Part shown: positions 1-7,916 of the stretch, in pieces
Layout of the letters: each line of letters begins with the position of its first letter
Numbering within the stretch: the first letter of the stretch is position 1
DNA from: Syntrophorhabdus sp. PtaB.Bin184
GTDB taxonomy: Bacteria > Desulfobacterota > Syntrophorhabdia > Syntrophorhabdales > Syntrophorhabdaceae
Assembly (NCBI GenBank): GCA_002067555.1
Contig: MVQQ01000151.1
Coordinates: 1-21,009, forward strand
Direction: 5' to 3'
DNA length: 21,009 nt
Notes under the pieces: generated by a model
What the model was told of the DNA's origin: nothing
The model's database searches: none
What the model saw: only the letters and a program-made list of their open reading frames with translations
Made by a program: the position numbers and the translations under genes

Positions 1-1248
1 ATGCTCGCGAGGATCGGGGTCCTCACCGCCGCGGAAAAGAGAAAGGTCCTGAAAGGTCTCGATGAGATAGAGGAGGAGATAGCCTCCGGCACCTTCACGT
101 TCACCGACACCCTTGAAGACATCCACATGCACATCGAGGCACGGCTCATCGAGAAGACGGGAGAGGCGGGCAAGAAGCTTCACACGGGCCGCAGCCGCAA
201 CGATCAGGTGTCCCTCGACATGCGTCTTTTCCTGAAGGAGGAGCTTCCGGCCATCGACGGCTGTCTCGCCGCCCTTCTCAGGTCGCTCGTCAGGAAGGCG
301 GAAAGAGAAAAGAAGGTCATCATGCCCGGCTATACGCACCTTCAGAGGGCCCAGGTCGTGCCTTTTTCCCACTATCTTCTCGGCCACTATCACGCCCTGA
401 AACGCGACAGGGCGAGGCTGACAGGGGCGCTCTCGACGGCCGATGTTCTGCCCCTCGGCAGCGGCGCTCTTGCCGGCTCGACGATACCTCTCGACAGGGA
501 GTGGGTGAGGGGCAGACTGGGGTTCTCCCGCGTGTCGGAGAACAGCATGGACACCGTCGCCGACAGGGACTTCGTCATCGACGCCATCTACGCGGCCTCG
601 ATGATCATGATACACCTGAGCAGGCTGTCCGAGGACCTCATCCTCTTCGCGACGCAGGAATTTGCTTTCATATCGCTGCCCGACAAGCTCTGCACCGGTT
701 CGAGCCTCATGCCCCACAAGAAAAACCCCGACGCGCTGGAGCTCATCCGCGGGAAGACCGGCAGGGTTCTTGCCGACCTTTTCGGCATGCTCACAATACT
801 GAAGGGCCTGCCCTTCACGTACAACCGGGACCTACAGGAGGACAAGGAACCCCTGTTCCATGCCGTGAGCACGGTGAAGGATGCCCTTTCGATCATGGCG
901 CTGTGCGTCGAGGGCCTGAAGGTGAGGAAGGAGAACATGGAAAAGGCCGCCGTGGAGAGTTTCATGCCCGCCGTGGAGATGGCCGAATACCTTACGATGA
1001 AGGGCATGCCTTTCCGGGAGGCCCACGGCGTCGCCGGGGCGGCCGTCCGCCTCTGCGAGGATGAAGGCAGGCTCCTTGGCGACATGCCGCTTAAGGAATT
1101 GAGGAAGCTCTCGCCCCTCTTCGAGCGGGACGTCTTCGACTACATAAAGCCGCGGAGCGCCCTGCGCATGAGGAGATCCGGAGGAAGCGCCTCCTTCGGG
1201 GAGGTAATGAAGGTCATCGATGCTGAAAAAGAATATCTCGGTCTGTAA
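1..1248 (+). CDS. argH: Argininosuccinate lyase, 5'-truncated by window edge
   Basis: This is the last step of arginine synthesis, splitting argininosuccinate into arginine and fumarate in the cytoplasm. In the visible 415 residues the conserved HTGRSRNDQ stretch lies at about residues 61-69. The fumarase/aspartase-superfamily signature GSSLMPHKKNPD, on the mobile catalytic loop, starts at about residue 233. Family members are about 460 residues, so roughly 45-50 N-terminal residues lie outside the window. The ATG at position 1 is therefore most likely an internal methionine rather than the start. The 3' end overlaps the following lipoprotein gene by 29 bp, which suggests cotranscription. No defects are visible. 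Family identification is very secure from the two signatures. Confidence 0.96.
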   Translation: MLARIGVLTAAEKRKVLKGLDEIEEEIASGTFTFTDTLEDIHMHIEARLIEKTGEAGKKLHTGRSRNDQVSLDMRLFLKEELPAIDGCLAALLRSLVRKAEREKKVIMPGYTHLQRAQVVPFSHYLLGHYHALKRDRARLTGALSTADVLPLGSGALAGSTIPLDREWVRGRLGFSRVSENSMDTVADRDFVIDAIYAASMIMIHLSRLSEDLILFATQEFAFISLPDKLCTGSSLMPHKKNPDALELIRGKTGRVLADLFGMLTILKGLPFTYNRDLQEDKEPLFHAVSTVKDALSIMALCVEGLKVRKENMEKAAVESFMPAVEMAEYLTMKGMPFREAHGVAGAAVRLCEDEGRLLGDMPLKELRKLSPLFERDVFDYIKPRSALRMRRSGGSASFGEVMKVIDAEKEYLGL

Positions 1249-2254
1249 TGTCATCCTGGCTGCGCTCTGTCTCGCGCTCATCCTTTCCTCCTGCGGGAAA
1301 AAGGGGAATCCCGTGCCCATTCCCGTGGTGAGGGCGGGGATGATAAACGACCTGAGAGGGGAGGTCAGGGATGGCGTTCTCTTTCTTTCCTTCACGCCCC
1401 CCGCGAGTGTCGGCGACAAGGGGAAGAAGCCCGGCGAGGAGGAGCCGAAGATAGCGAGCTTCAAGGTGGTCAAAGGGTGCGGCACGTGCCTCGGGGACCT
1501 TCAGCCGCTGCGCACGATCGTCCTCGATGAGAAGAGAGGGTATACCCTGGCGGGGAACCGTCTCTATTTTTACGATGATGACCTCATACCCGGCGATAGT
1601 TACGCCTACAGGGTCTATCCCGTCACGGAAAGGGGCACGGCCGGAGAGGCTTCGAACGCCTTCGTGATAAAGTGGAAAGAGCCGCCCGGTTCTCCCCAGG
1701 GTCCTCTCAAGATCGTGGAGGGCGACGCCAGGGTGGAGCTGTCCTGGACGAAGGAGGAAACGAAGGAACAGGAGTACCTCTATAATATATACCGTTACGA
1801 CAACGGCAGGTACCCGGTGGTGCCGCTGAATCCGCGCCCGATCTCTACGGCACTTTACATGGACGCGGGGTTGATAAACGGCCGGTCCTATACCTACGAG
1901 GTGAGAAAGGTCGTTCCAGGTCCCCTCCCGCTGGAGGGAGAGGGCTTGAAGGGGACGGCCATACCGAGGGACAGGACAGCTCCAGGGGCCCCCATGGGCG
2001 TCAGGTCCGAAAGGAAGGGGAAGGCGGTAGCGGTTACCTGGCAGGCGAACATGGAGAAGGATCTTGGCGGATACAACGTCTATCGGATCATGGGCTCACA
2101 GGCGGTGAAGCTCAACGGCACGCCCGTGAAAGAGACGACATTCCTCGATACCGCTGCTCCGGACTTCCGTTTCATCGCCTATCACGTCACCGCCGTCGAT
2201 GCCGAGGGGAACGAGAGCGAGCCGTCCCAGGAATCGATAATCCAGAAAGAGTGA
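1220..2254 (+). CDS. Putative lipoprotein with three fibronectin type III-like repeats
   Basis: The 344-residue product starts with a lipoprotein signal: positively charged MLKK, a hydrophobic core, then lipobox L22-S23-S24-C25. It is predicted to be lipidated at Cys25 and exported. The rest looks like about three FN3-like beta-sandwich repeats (roughly residues 38-148, 155-245 and 253-338), with recurring patterns such as YxVYRxxxG and SYTYEVRKV/YHVTAVD near strand ends. The ATG at 1220 lies inside argH (29-bp overlap) and the stop is 4 bp before lysA, so it is embedded in the amino acid operon. A biosynthetic role is not evident; FN3 repeats usually mediate protein or carbohydrate binding. 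The specific function is unknown. Confidence 0.85.
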   Translation: MLKKNISVCNVILAALCLALILSSCGKKGNPVPIPVVRAGMINDLRGEVRDGVLFLSFTPPASVGDKGKKPGEEEPKIASFKVVKGCGTCLGDLQPLRTIVLDEKRGYTLAGNRLYFYDDDLIPGDSYAYRVYPVTERGTAGEASNAFVIKWKEPPGSPQGPLKIVEGDARVELSWTKEETKEQEYLYNIYRYDNGRYPVVPLNPRPISTALYMDAGLINGRSYTYEVRKVVPGPLPLEGEGLKGTAIPRDRTAPGAPMGVRSERKGKAVAVTWQANMEKDLGGYNVYRIMGSQAVKLNGTPVKETTFLDTAAPDFRFIAYHVTAVDAEGNESEPSQESIIQKE

Positions 2255-2258
2255 GAGC

Positions 2259-3518
2259 ATGGACTATTTTGAATATCGCAATGGAGAGCTGTTCTGTGAG
2301 GATGTCCCGATAAAAGAGGTGGCCAGGAAGGTGGACACCCCTTTCTACCTTTACAGTTACGGGACCTTTGAAAGGCATTTCCGGGTCTTCGACGGGGCCT
2401 TCGGAGACATGCCCCACATGGTGTGTTATTCCCTGAAGGCGAACCCCAACGGCGCCCTTTTGAGGACCGTTGCCAGGCTGGGAGGCGGCGCCGACATAGT
2501 GTCCGGCGGTGAGCTGTACCGCGCGCTCGAGGCCGGGATACCGGCAGAGAGGATCGTCTACTCCGGCGTGGGAAAGAGCGGGGAGGAGATCCGTTACGCC
2601 ATTGACGCCGGCATCCGCATGATCAACATCGAATCCGAGGGTGAGCTTCGCCTGCTCGCCAGGCTTTCCCGGAAGATGAAGAAGAGGGTCTCCGTCTCGG
2701 TCCGCGTCAATCCGGAGATCGACCCGAAGACCCATCCCTACATCACGACGGGCCTCAAGAAGAACAAGTTCGGTGTGCTCTGGGGAGACGCGCTAAGGCT
2801 CTACCGCGATATGGCGGCCGAGGAGTACCTTGCGCCCGTCGGCATCTCGTCGCACATCGGTTCACAGATCCTCGAGCTCGGCCCCTTCATAGAGGCCGTG
2901 ACGTCCCTGAAGGAGATGATCCTCGAGCTGAAAAGGCAGGGGATCTCCGTCGAGATGCTGGATATCGGCGGCGGCCTGGGCATCACCTACAAGGACGAGC
3001 TTCCGCCGGATCCCGCCCAGTATGCCCGGGCGATCAGGGAGAACCTCGGGGATACGGGCGTCACGCTCATTCTCGAACCGGGCAGGGTCATCGTAGGCAA
3101 CAGCGGCATCTTCGTCACCAGAGTGCTCTACGTGAAAGGCACCGCGGGAAAGACGTTCTACATTGTCGACGGCGCGATGAACGATCTTGTCCGACCTTCG
3201 CTGTACAACGCGTACCACGAGATACTGCCCGTCGAGGAAGGAAACGCCAAGACGGAGGTCGTCGATCTCGTGGGGCCTGTGTGCGAGTCCGGCGATTTCT
3301 TCGCGAAGGACCGGGAGCTGGCTTCCCTGAAGGAGGGCGGTCTCGTCGCCATCAAAGGGGCCGGGGCATACGGTTTCGCCATGTCGTCGAACTACAATTC
3401 CCGCCGCAGGGCCGCGGAGGTCCTTGTGAAGGGAGGCGAATTTTTCGTGGTCCGCAGGCGCGAGACATACAGGGACTTGACGCGCCTCGAGAGGACCCCG
3501 CATTTTCTGGAGGTGTGA
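2259..3518 (+). CDS. lysA: Diaminopimelate decarboxylase
   Basis: LysA decarboxylates meso-diaminopimelate to lysine, a PLP-dependent final step. The 419-residue length is normal for the family. The PLP lysine is K60 in the YSLKAN motif. Further alanine-racemase-fold (type III) landmarks are HIGSQI, the glycine-rich DIGGGLGI that binds the cofactor phosphate, EPGR, the active-site CESGD segment near the C-terminal beta domain, and AGAYGFAMSSNYN. The ATG at 2259 follows the lipoprotein stop by 4 bp, with GAGAG-type purines upstream. The stop is followed closely by dapF. Together with dapF, dapA and dapB it makes a lysine/peptidoglycan precursor cluster. Confidence 0.97.
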   Translation: MDYFEYRNGELFCEDVPIKEVARKVDTPFYLYSYGTFERHFRVFDGAFGDMPHMVCYSLKANPNGALLRTVARLGGGADIVSGGELYRALEAGIPAERIVYSGVGKSGEEIRYAIDAGIRMINIESEGELRLLARLSRKMKKRVSVSVRVNPEIDPKTHPYITTGLKKNKFGVLWGDALRLYRDMAAEEYLAPVGISSHIGSQILELGPFIEAVTSLKEMILELKRQGISVEMLDIGGGLGITYKDELPPDPAQYARAIRENLGDTGVTLILEPGRVIVGNSGIFVTRVLYVKGTAGKTFYIVDGAMNDLVRPSLYNAYHEILPVEEGNAKTEVVDLVGPVCESGDFFAKDRELASLKEGGLVAIKGAGAYGFAMSSNYNSRRRAAEVLVKGGEFFVVRRRETYRDLTRLERTPHFLEV

Positions 3519-3523
3519 GTACG

Positions 3524-4336
3524 GTGACCGGGCTTGAGTTTTGGAAGATGAGTGCCAGCGGGAACGATTTCGTGATCCTGGACAACCGCGACGGGAAGGT
3601 CTATGAAAGGTTCCCCGACATTGTCGACTTTGTCGTGAAGACATGCAGGTTCCATCATTCCGTCGGCGCCGACGGTGTTATCCTTATTGAAGGTTCCAGG
3701 GGCCATGATTTTCGCTGGCGGTTCTTTAACGCCGATGGTTCGGAGGCGGAGATGTGCGGCAACGGGGGGCGCTGCGCCGCCCGGTTTGCCTTCATGAACG
3801 GCATAGCGGGCGAGAAGATGTCCTTTGAGACCGTCGCCGGCGTCATCAAGGCCGAGGTCCACGGCCGGAAGGTGAAACTGCAGCTCACGCGCCCCACGGA
3901 CATGAAGCTCGACTACGCGGTCGCTTTTGAGGACAAGGAGCTTTTCCTCAGCAGCGTCAACACGGGCGTGCCCCACGCGGTGCTCCTTGTCGGTGATGTT
4001 GACCTTGTGCCCGTCGATGACCTGGGCAGGGCAATCAGGTACCACAAGGCTTTCGGGGCGAAGGGAACGAACGTCGATTTCGTCGAGGTCGTGGACGGGG
4101 AGAACGCGAGGCTCAGGACCTATGAGAGGGGAGTGGAGGGAGAGACCTTCGCCTGCGGAACGGGGGCGGTCGCCTCGAGTGTCATCCTCACCCAAAAGGC
4201 GCTCGTCAGGAGCCCTGTCAATATACACACGAGAGGCGGCGAGGTGTTGAAGATATTCATTGACGGCGAGGTCTATCTCGAAGGCGACGCGAGGTTTGTC
4301 TACAAGGGCGAACTGCACGAGGAAGCACTTTTGTGA
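3524..4336 (+). CDS. dapF: Diaminopimelate epimerase
   Basis: DapF interconverts LL- and meso-diaminopimelate with a two-cysteine, cofactor-free mechanism. Both catalytic cysteines are visible: C78 in MCGNGGRC and C211 in ACGTGAVASS. The N terminus FWKMSASGNDF is the expected family opening. I choose the GTG at 3524 because a strong GGAGGT (3509-3514) sits 9 nt upstream. A GTG at 3515 has no room for a Shine-Dalgarno, and the first in-frame ATG (3548) would delete the conserved FxKM opening. The product is 270 residues, normal for the family. The frame extends far upstream without stops, but that extension overlaps lysA and is not DapF-like. Confidence 0.95.
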   Translation: MTGLEFWKMSASGNDFVILDNRDGKVYERFPDIVDFVVKTCRFHHSVGADGVILIEGSRGHDFRWRFFNADGSEAEMCGNGGRCAARFAFMNGIAGEKMSFETVAGVIKAEVHGRKVKLQLTRPTDMKLDYAVAFEDKELFLSSVNTGVPHAVLLVGDVDLVPVDDLGRAIRYHKAFGAKGTNVDFVEVVDGENARLRTYERGVEGETFACGTGAVASSVILTQKALVRSPVNIHTRGGEVLKIFIDGEVYLEGDARFVYKGELHEEALL

Positions 4337-4347
4337 AAGGAGAAGCT

Positions 4348-5253
4348 ATGGAATTGAAAGGTATATACACGGCGCTTGTCACGCCTTTTCGCGGCGGCGC
4401 TCTCGACGAGAAGGCATTGAAGAAGCTCATTGAGTTTCAGGTGGCAGGAGGTGTCGACGGCATCGTACCCTGCGGAACGACGGGTGAGGCCCCCACACTT
4501 TCCTACGAGGAACACGAAAAGGTCATAGAGCTTGCGATAAAGTACTCCGGGGGAAAGGTGCCCGTCATCGCGGGCACCGGGTCCAACAGCACCGCCGAGG
4601 CCATAGAGCTTACGATGTCCGCAAAGAAGCTCGGGGCCGATGCCTGCCTTCTTACCACGCCCTACTACAACAAGCCCACGCAGGCCGGCCTTCTGGCACA
4701 TTTCACGACGATAGCCGAAAAGACCCGGATCCCCCTCGTTCTCTACAACATACCGGGCCGCACGGGTATAAACATGGCCCCGGAAACGATAGCCGAACTG
4801 GCGAAGGTGCGCAACATCGTCGGCATCAAGGAGGCCGCCGGGTCATTGACGCAGGTCTCGGAGATCTACCGGCTGACGAAGGGCAGGTTCGCCATTCTCT
4901 CCGGCGACGACAACCTCTTCCTCCCTATGATGAGCGTCGGGGCGGTGGGCGTCATATCCGTCATCTCCAATGTCATGCCGAAGGAGCTTAAGTCCCTGTA
5001 CAGGGCCTTCATGGTGGAAAAGAACATAGCAAAGGCCATCAGGATCCATACGAAGCTGATGCCTCTCTTCCAGGGGATGTTCATAGAAACGAACCCCATA
5101 CCCGTCAAGGAAGCGGCTTACAGGATGGGAATGATCGCGCGTGAGTACCGCCTGCCGCTCTGCCCCATGAGCGACAGGAACGCAGCTCTTCTGGGTGACC
5201 TTCTCGCAGGGCACGGCCTCATCGCGAAAGGCGGGAAAAAAAACCGGGCCTGA
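4348..5253 (+). CDS. dapA: 4-hydroxy-tetrahydrodipicolinate synthase
   Basis: DapA condenses pyruvate with aspartate semialdehyde, the committed step to diaminopimelate. The 301-residue product shows the full active site at the family's usual numbering: Schiff-base K161 (GIKEAAG), Y133 (LYNIPGRTG), T44-T45 in the CGTTGE loop, Y107 and R138. The ATG at 4348 is preferred: AAAGGAG (4336-4342) is 5 nt upstream and MELKGIYTALVTPF is the standard opening. A GTG at 4333, overlapping the dapF stop, is the alternative and would add five residues. Spacing from dapF is 11 bp. Feedback control by lysine cannot be judged from sequence alone. Confidence 0.97.
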   Translation: MELKGIYTALVTPFRGGALDEKALKKLIEFQVAGGVDGIVPCGTTGEAPTLSYEEHEKVIELAIKYSGGKVPVIAGTGSNSTAEAIELTMSAKKLGADACLLTTPYYNKPTQAGLLAHFTTIAEKTRIPLVLYNIPGRTGINMAPETIAELAKVRNIVGIKEAAGSLTQVSEIYRLTKGRFAILSGDDNLFLPMMSVGAVGVISVISNVMPKELKSLYRAFMVEKNIAKAIRIHTKLMPLFQGMFIETNPIPVKEAAYRMGMIAREYRLPLCPMSDRNAALLGDLLAGHGLIAKGGKKNRA

Positions 5254-5272
5254 GATAAAAGGGGTGTGCAAT

Positions 5273-6058
5273 ATGGTAAGGATCGTCGTAACGGGTGCAT
5301 GCGGAAAGATGGGGCGGGCCATAGTGAAGCTTGCCCTCGAGGACCCGGACCTTGAGATAGCCGGCCTTGTCGAGGCGAAAGGTCATTCCATGACGGGACG
5401 GGCGCACGATCTCATGGGCGGAAGGCCCCCTTTTGTCGGCGACGAGTTGTCACAGGCCCTGACCGGGGCGGACGTTCTCGTGGATTTCACCGAGGCGGGA
5501 GCCTCGATGGATCACTTCAGGGTGGCCGCCGGAAAGAGTGTGGCCCACGTCATCGGCACGACAGGCCTCAAGGAGGACGACGTGAGGACGATCAGGGAAA
5601 CGAAGGGCGCCCGGGTCGTCATCTCTCCCAATATGAGCATCGGTATGAACATCCTCTTCGATCTGGCGCAAAGGGTCTCCTCCATCCTTGGAGACGCCTA
5701 CGACGCGGAGATCGTCGAGCTTCACCATCGCTGGAAGAAGGATGCCCCCAGCGGTTCGGCCCTGAAGATCAAGGACGCCGTCAAGGCGGGGCAAAGGACC
5801 CGCGCTTTCACGGAGGTCTTCGGGCGCGAAGGGATCACGGGCGAACGCAAAAAGGACGAGATCGGCGTCATGAGCATCCGCGGCGGCGATATCGTCGGGG
5901 AGCACACCCTGTACTTTGCCGGCATCGGTGAGCGGCTTGAATTGACCCACAAGGCATGGTCGCGGGACAACTTCGCCAGGGGAGCGCTCATCGCGGCCAA
6001 ATGGCTCATCAACCAGGCCCCGGGCGTCTACTCCATGAAGGACGTTCTGGGACTGTGA
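5273..6058 (+). CDS. dapB: 4-hydroxy-tetrahydrodipicolinate reductase
   Basis: DapB reduces the DapA product with NAD(P)H. The 261-residue protein opens with the Rossmann motif GACGKMG (about residues 8-14). It carries the family signature ELHHRWKKDAPSGSA with the catalytic His pair and Lys. The ATG at 5273 has AAAGGGG about 8 nt upstream. The frame is open further 5', but that part overlaps dapA and is not DapB-like. It is the last gene of the operon: the stop is followed by an AT-rich stretch and the heptamer inverted repeat. No aminotransferase (dapL/dapC) or dapD/dapE is adjacent, so the middle of the DAP pathway must be encoded elsewhere. Confidence 0.97.
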   Translation: MVRIVVTGACGKMGRAIVKLALEDPDLEIAGLVEAKGHSMTGRAHDLMGGRPPFVGDELSQALTGADVLVDFTEAGASMDHFRVAAGKSVAHVIGTTGLKEDDVRTIRETKGARVVISPNMSIGMNILFDLAQRVSSILGDAYDAEIVELHHRWKKDAPSGSALKIKDAVKAGQRTRAFTEVFGREGITGERKKDEIGVMSIRGGDIVGEHTLYFAGIGERLELTHKAWSRDNFARGALIAAKWLINQAPGVYSMKDVLGL

Positions 6059-6063
6059 AAAAT

Positions 6064-6192
6064 AGTTTTAAGTTTTACGTGTTACGTTTTGAGTTCCTGG
6101 AAACATTGTATAGCACGAGCCCTTCAACAGGGGGCGGTGTGCCGATGCCCGGGGTCTTTTGACGTAACACTTAAAACCTAAAGCTTAAAACT
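6064..6192. repeat. Inverted arrays of 7-bp repeats flanking a ~70-bp core
   Basis: Just after the dapB stop the plus strand reads AGTTTTA, AGTTTTA, CGTGTTA, CGTTTTG (6064-6091). At the other end the minus strand reads AGTTTTA, AGCTTTA, GGTTTTA, AGTGTTA (6192-6165). Four heptamers of roughly NGTKTTA thus face four more in inverted orientation, around a core of about 70 bp (6092-6164) that is GC-richer in its middle. A transcript could fold into a long imperfect hairpin, so the element may act as a dapB-operon 3' end. It lacks a classical terminator T-run. It could also be a small mobile or slippage-derived element. Confidence 0.6.
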
Positions 6193-6288
6193 TTACTCTT
6201 TGTAAAATCAGGTATAACGCCGGTGTGCGCGAGGGAGACAAGCTTGTTAATTTTTTCTCTTGCAAAACACCCTTGGAATTGTTACATA
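6192..6288 (+). promoter_or_regulatory. Candidate promoter region for rex operon
   Basis: The AT-rich stretch before rex offers two weak promoter readings. One has TATAAC at 6213-6218 with TTTACT (6192-6197) at a short 15-bp spacing. The other has TTGCAA (6260-6265) and TACATA (6283-6288) at 17 bp. Neither is close to consensus. A single Rex-like half site TTGTTAA lies at 6244-6250 without its partner. The assignment is tentative. Confidence 0.25.
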
Positions 6289-6331
6289 TAGGAAACAAAA
6301 GGGAAAATTTAGACAGAGAAGGTAAAGCGCA

Positions 6332-6973
6332 ATGGCAAAATTCACAAAGATCCCCGAAGCGACCATACGGAGGCTTTCGAGCTATCTCAAATGCATGGTC
6401 GATCTCGAGGGCAAGAGCGAAAAGGTCGCCTCGAGCGCGGTGATCGCCAGTATCTGCAATGTCAATGCGGCGCAGGTACGAAAAGACTTCGCCTATTTCG
6501 GAGAATTCGGTATCCGCGGCATGGGTTACAACGTGAAGGACCTGAAGCGGCATATCAAGGAGATACTGGGAATCAACCGGGAATGGCGCATAGCTGTCGT
6601 GGGTGTCGGGAATATGGGGAGCGCCCTCCTGGTGTACAAGGATTTCCTCAAACAGAACTATAAGATCGTCGCTGCCTTTGACCTTTACCCTGAACAGGTG
6701 ATCGGGCGGATCTCCGAGCGCGTCGGCAAACCGGTGGAGATCCTCCACCTCAATCGCCTCAAGGATGTCGTGCAGGCCCGCAATATAGAGATCGGCATCA
6801 TAACGACGCCTCCGCAGGAGGCGCAGAAGGTCGCCGATCTGCTCATCGAGGCGAACATCAAGGGCATCCTCAATTTCTCGCCTGCGCCCGTGAGGACCTC
6901 GGGGGACGTGAAGTTGAGGAATCTTTTCTTCACATCGGCGCTGGATAATCTGGTATATTATTTGTCGAACTAG
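6332..6973 (+). CDS. rex: Redox-sensing transcriptional repressor Rex
   Basis: Rex represses fermentation and respiration genes and leaves DNA when the NADH/NAD+ ratio rises. The 213-residue product has the usual two-domain layout. The N-terminal winged helix (about residues 1-80) includes the recognition-helix segment QVRKDFAYFGEFG (48-60) followed by RGMGY. A Rossmann domain with GVGNMG (91-96) binds the dinucleotide. The C-terminal TSALDNLVYYLSN corresponds to the domain-swapped helix used in dimerisation. The ATG at 6332 has AAGG 9 nt upstream. It heads a likely operon with the DUF350 gene 12 bp downstream and bioD. This supports an anaerobic, redox-balancing lifestyle. Confidence 0.96.
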   Translation: MAKFTKIPEATIRRLSSYLKCMVDLEGKSEKVASSAVIASICNVNAAQVRKDFAYFGEFGIRGMGYNVKDLKRHIKEILGINREWRIAVVGVGNMGSALLVYKDFLKQNYKIVAAFDLYPEQVIGRISERVGKPVEILHLNRLKDVVQARNIEIGIITTPPQEAQKVADLLIEANIKGILNFSPAPVRTSGDVKLRNLFFTSALDNLVYYLSN

Positions 6974-6985
6974 CCAGAGGCAACC

Positions 6986-7195
6986 ATGTGGAAAGTGCTC
7001 GCAAATGCAGTGGAGATGCTTATCTATGCGGCGGTGTACATCATACTCGCCCTCATAGCCGTCAAGGTGATCGGCGCCACCTTCACCACCGATTTCGAGA
7101 AGAAGATCTCCGAGGAGAATAATTTCGCGCTGGCCCTCATATGCGCGTCCCTCTTCACGGGTCTTGCGATCCTTCTGTCCGCCATAGTGCAATGA
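6986..7195 (+). CDS. Small DUF350-like inner-membrane protein
   Basis: The 69-residue product has two hydrophobic segments (about residues 8-29 and 48-67). They flank a polar stretch with KKISEENNFALALICAS, which resembles the DUF350 pattern of an acidic turn followed by N-x-A-x-A in the next helix. Many DUF350 proteins are about twice this length with a duplicated unit, so this looks like a single-unit version. AGAGG lies 5 nt before the ATG. Its stop overlaps the bioD start as ATGA, so translation is probably coupled. DUF350 function is not established. The position between rex and bioD says only that it is cotranscribed with a redox regulator. Confidence 0.75.
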   Translation: MWKVLANAVEMLIYAAVYIILALIAVKVIGATFTTDFEKKISEENNFALALICASLFTGLAILLSAIVQ

Positions 7196-7902
7196 TGAAA
7201 AGCATTTTCGTAACGGGTACCGACACCGGTGTGGGGAAGACCGTCGTTTCCTCGTCCATCGCCGCCTACCTCTCGGTCGTGAAAGGCCTCGACGTGGGGG
7301 TCATGAAACCCTTCGAAAGCGGTATCGAAACAACGGACGACAGGGGCTTCGACGACACCCGGGCCTTGAAGGAGGCTTCGGGTTCGCAGGATGCCGTGAA
7401 CGAGATAAACCCGTACCTCTTCAAAGCGCCTCTGGCACCTGAAGCGGCGGCCGCCGAAGAGAACGCATCCATTGACATCGATCTTGTCACATCCGCCTAC
7501 AACCGCCTCACTGCCCGCCATGACGTGGTTGTCGTTGAGGGGGCAGGGGGACTGCTCGTGCCGATCATGGAGGGGTTTTTCTACGCCGACCTCATCGGGG
7601 CATGGAACGCGCCCGTCATCGTCGTGTCGAGACTTACCCTCGGGACCATCAATCACACCCTCCTCACGTGCGGCCACCTCAAGTCCATCAGCGCGAAGGT
7701 GCTTGGCGTCATCCTCAACGACACGGAGGGCGCGGACGACATAGCCTCGCGCACGAACCCCGCCATGCTGAAGAAATACCTCGACGTCCCCCTGCTGGGG
7801 ATCTTTCCCCACACCCCGGGCCTCTTCGAAAGGGGAGTGGACAGAAAAAGGCTCGCGGACCTCTTCGCAAGGAACATCGACTGCAGCGTGTTCGAAGACT
7901 GA
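7192..7902 (+). CDS. bioD: ATP-dependent dethiobiotin synthetase
   Basis: BioD closes the ureido ring of dethiobiotin from diaminopelargonic acid, CO2 and ATP. The 236-residue product has the P-loop GTDTGVGKT (residues 9-17), a KPFESG substrate-side segment and VEGAGGLLVP (from about residue 115), all characteristic of the family. The start is ATGATG at 7192/7195. The first ATG overlaps the upstream DUF350 stop by 4 nt and gives MMKSIFVTGTD. No other biotin gene is in the window, so bioD is separated from bioA/bioB/bioF here. It converges on the aminotransferase operon with only 14 bp between stops, and no terminator hairpin is evident there. Confidence 0.93.
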   Translation: MMKSIFVTGTDTGVGKTVVSSSIAAYLSVVKGLDVGVMKPFESGIETTDDRGFDDTRALKEASGSQDAVNEINPYLFKAPLAPEAAAAEENASIDIDLVTSAYNRLTARHDVVVVEGAGGLLVPIMEGFFYADLIGAWNAPVIVVSRLTLGTINHTLLTCGHLKSISAKVLGVILNDTEGADDIASRTNPAMLKKYLDVPLLGIFPHTPGLFERGVDRKRLADLFARNIDCSVFED

Positions 7903-7916
7903 AAAGACTGTATCTC

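Noticed and set aside
6244..6268. Possible Rex operator upstream of rex (TTGTTAA)
   Set aside because: Only one half site is present; the following bases do not supply the inverted partner TTAACAA at the right spacing.
7903..7916. Bidirectional terminator between convergent bioD and aminotransferase genes
   Set aside because: Only 14 bp separate the stops and no stem can be formed there.
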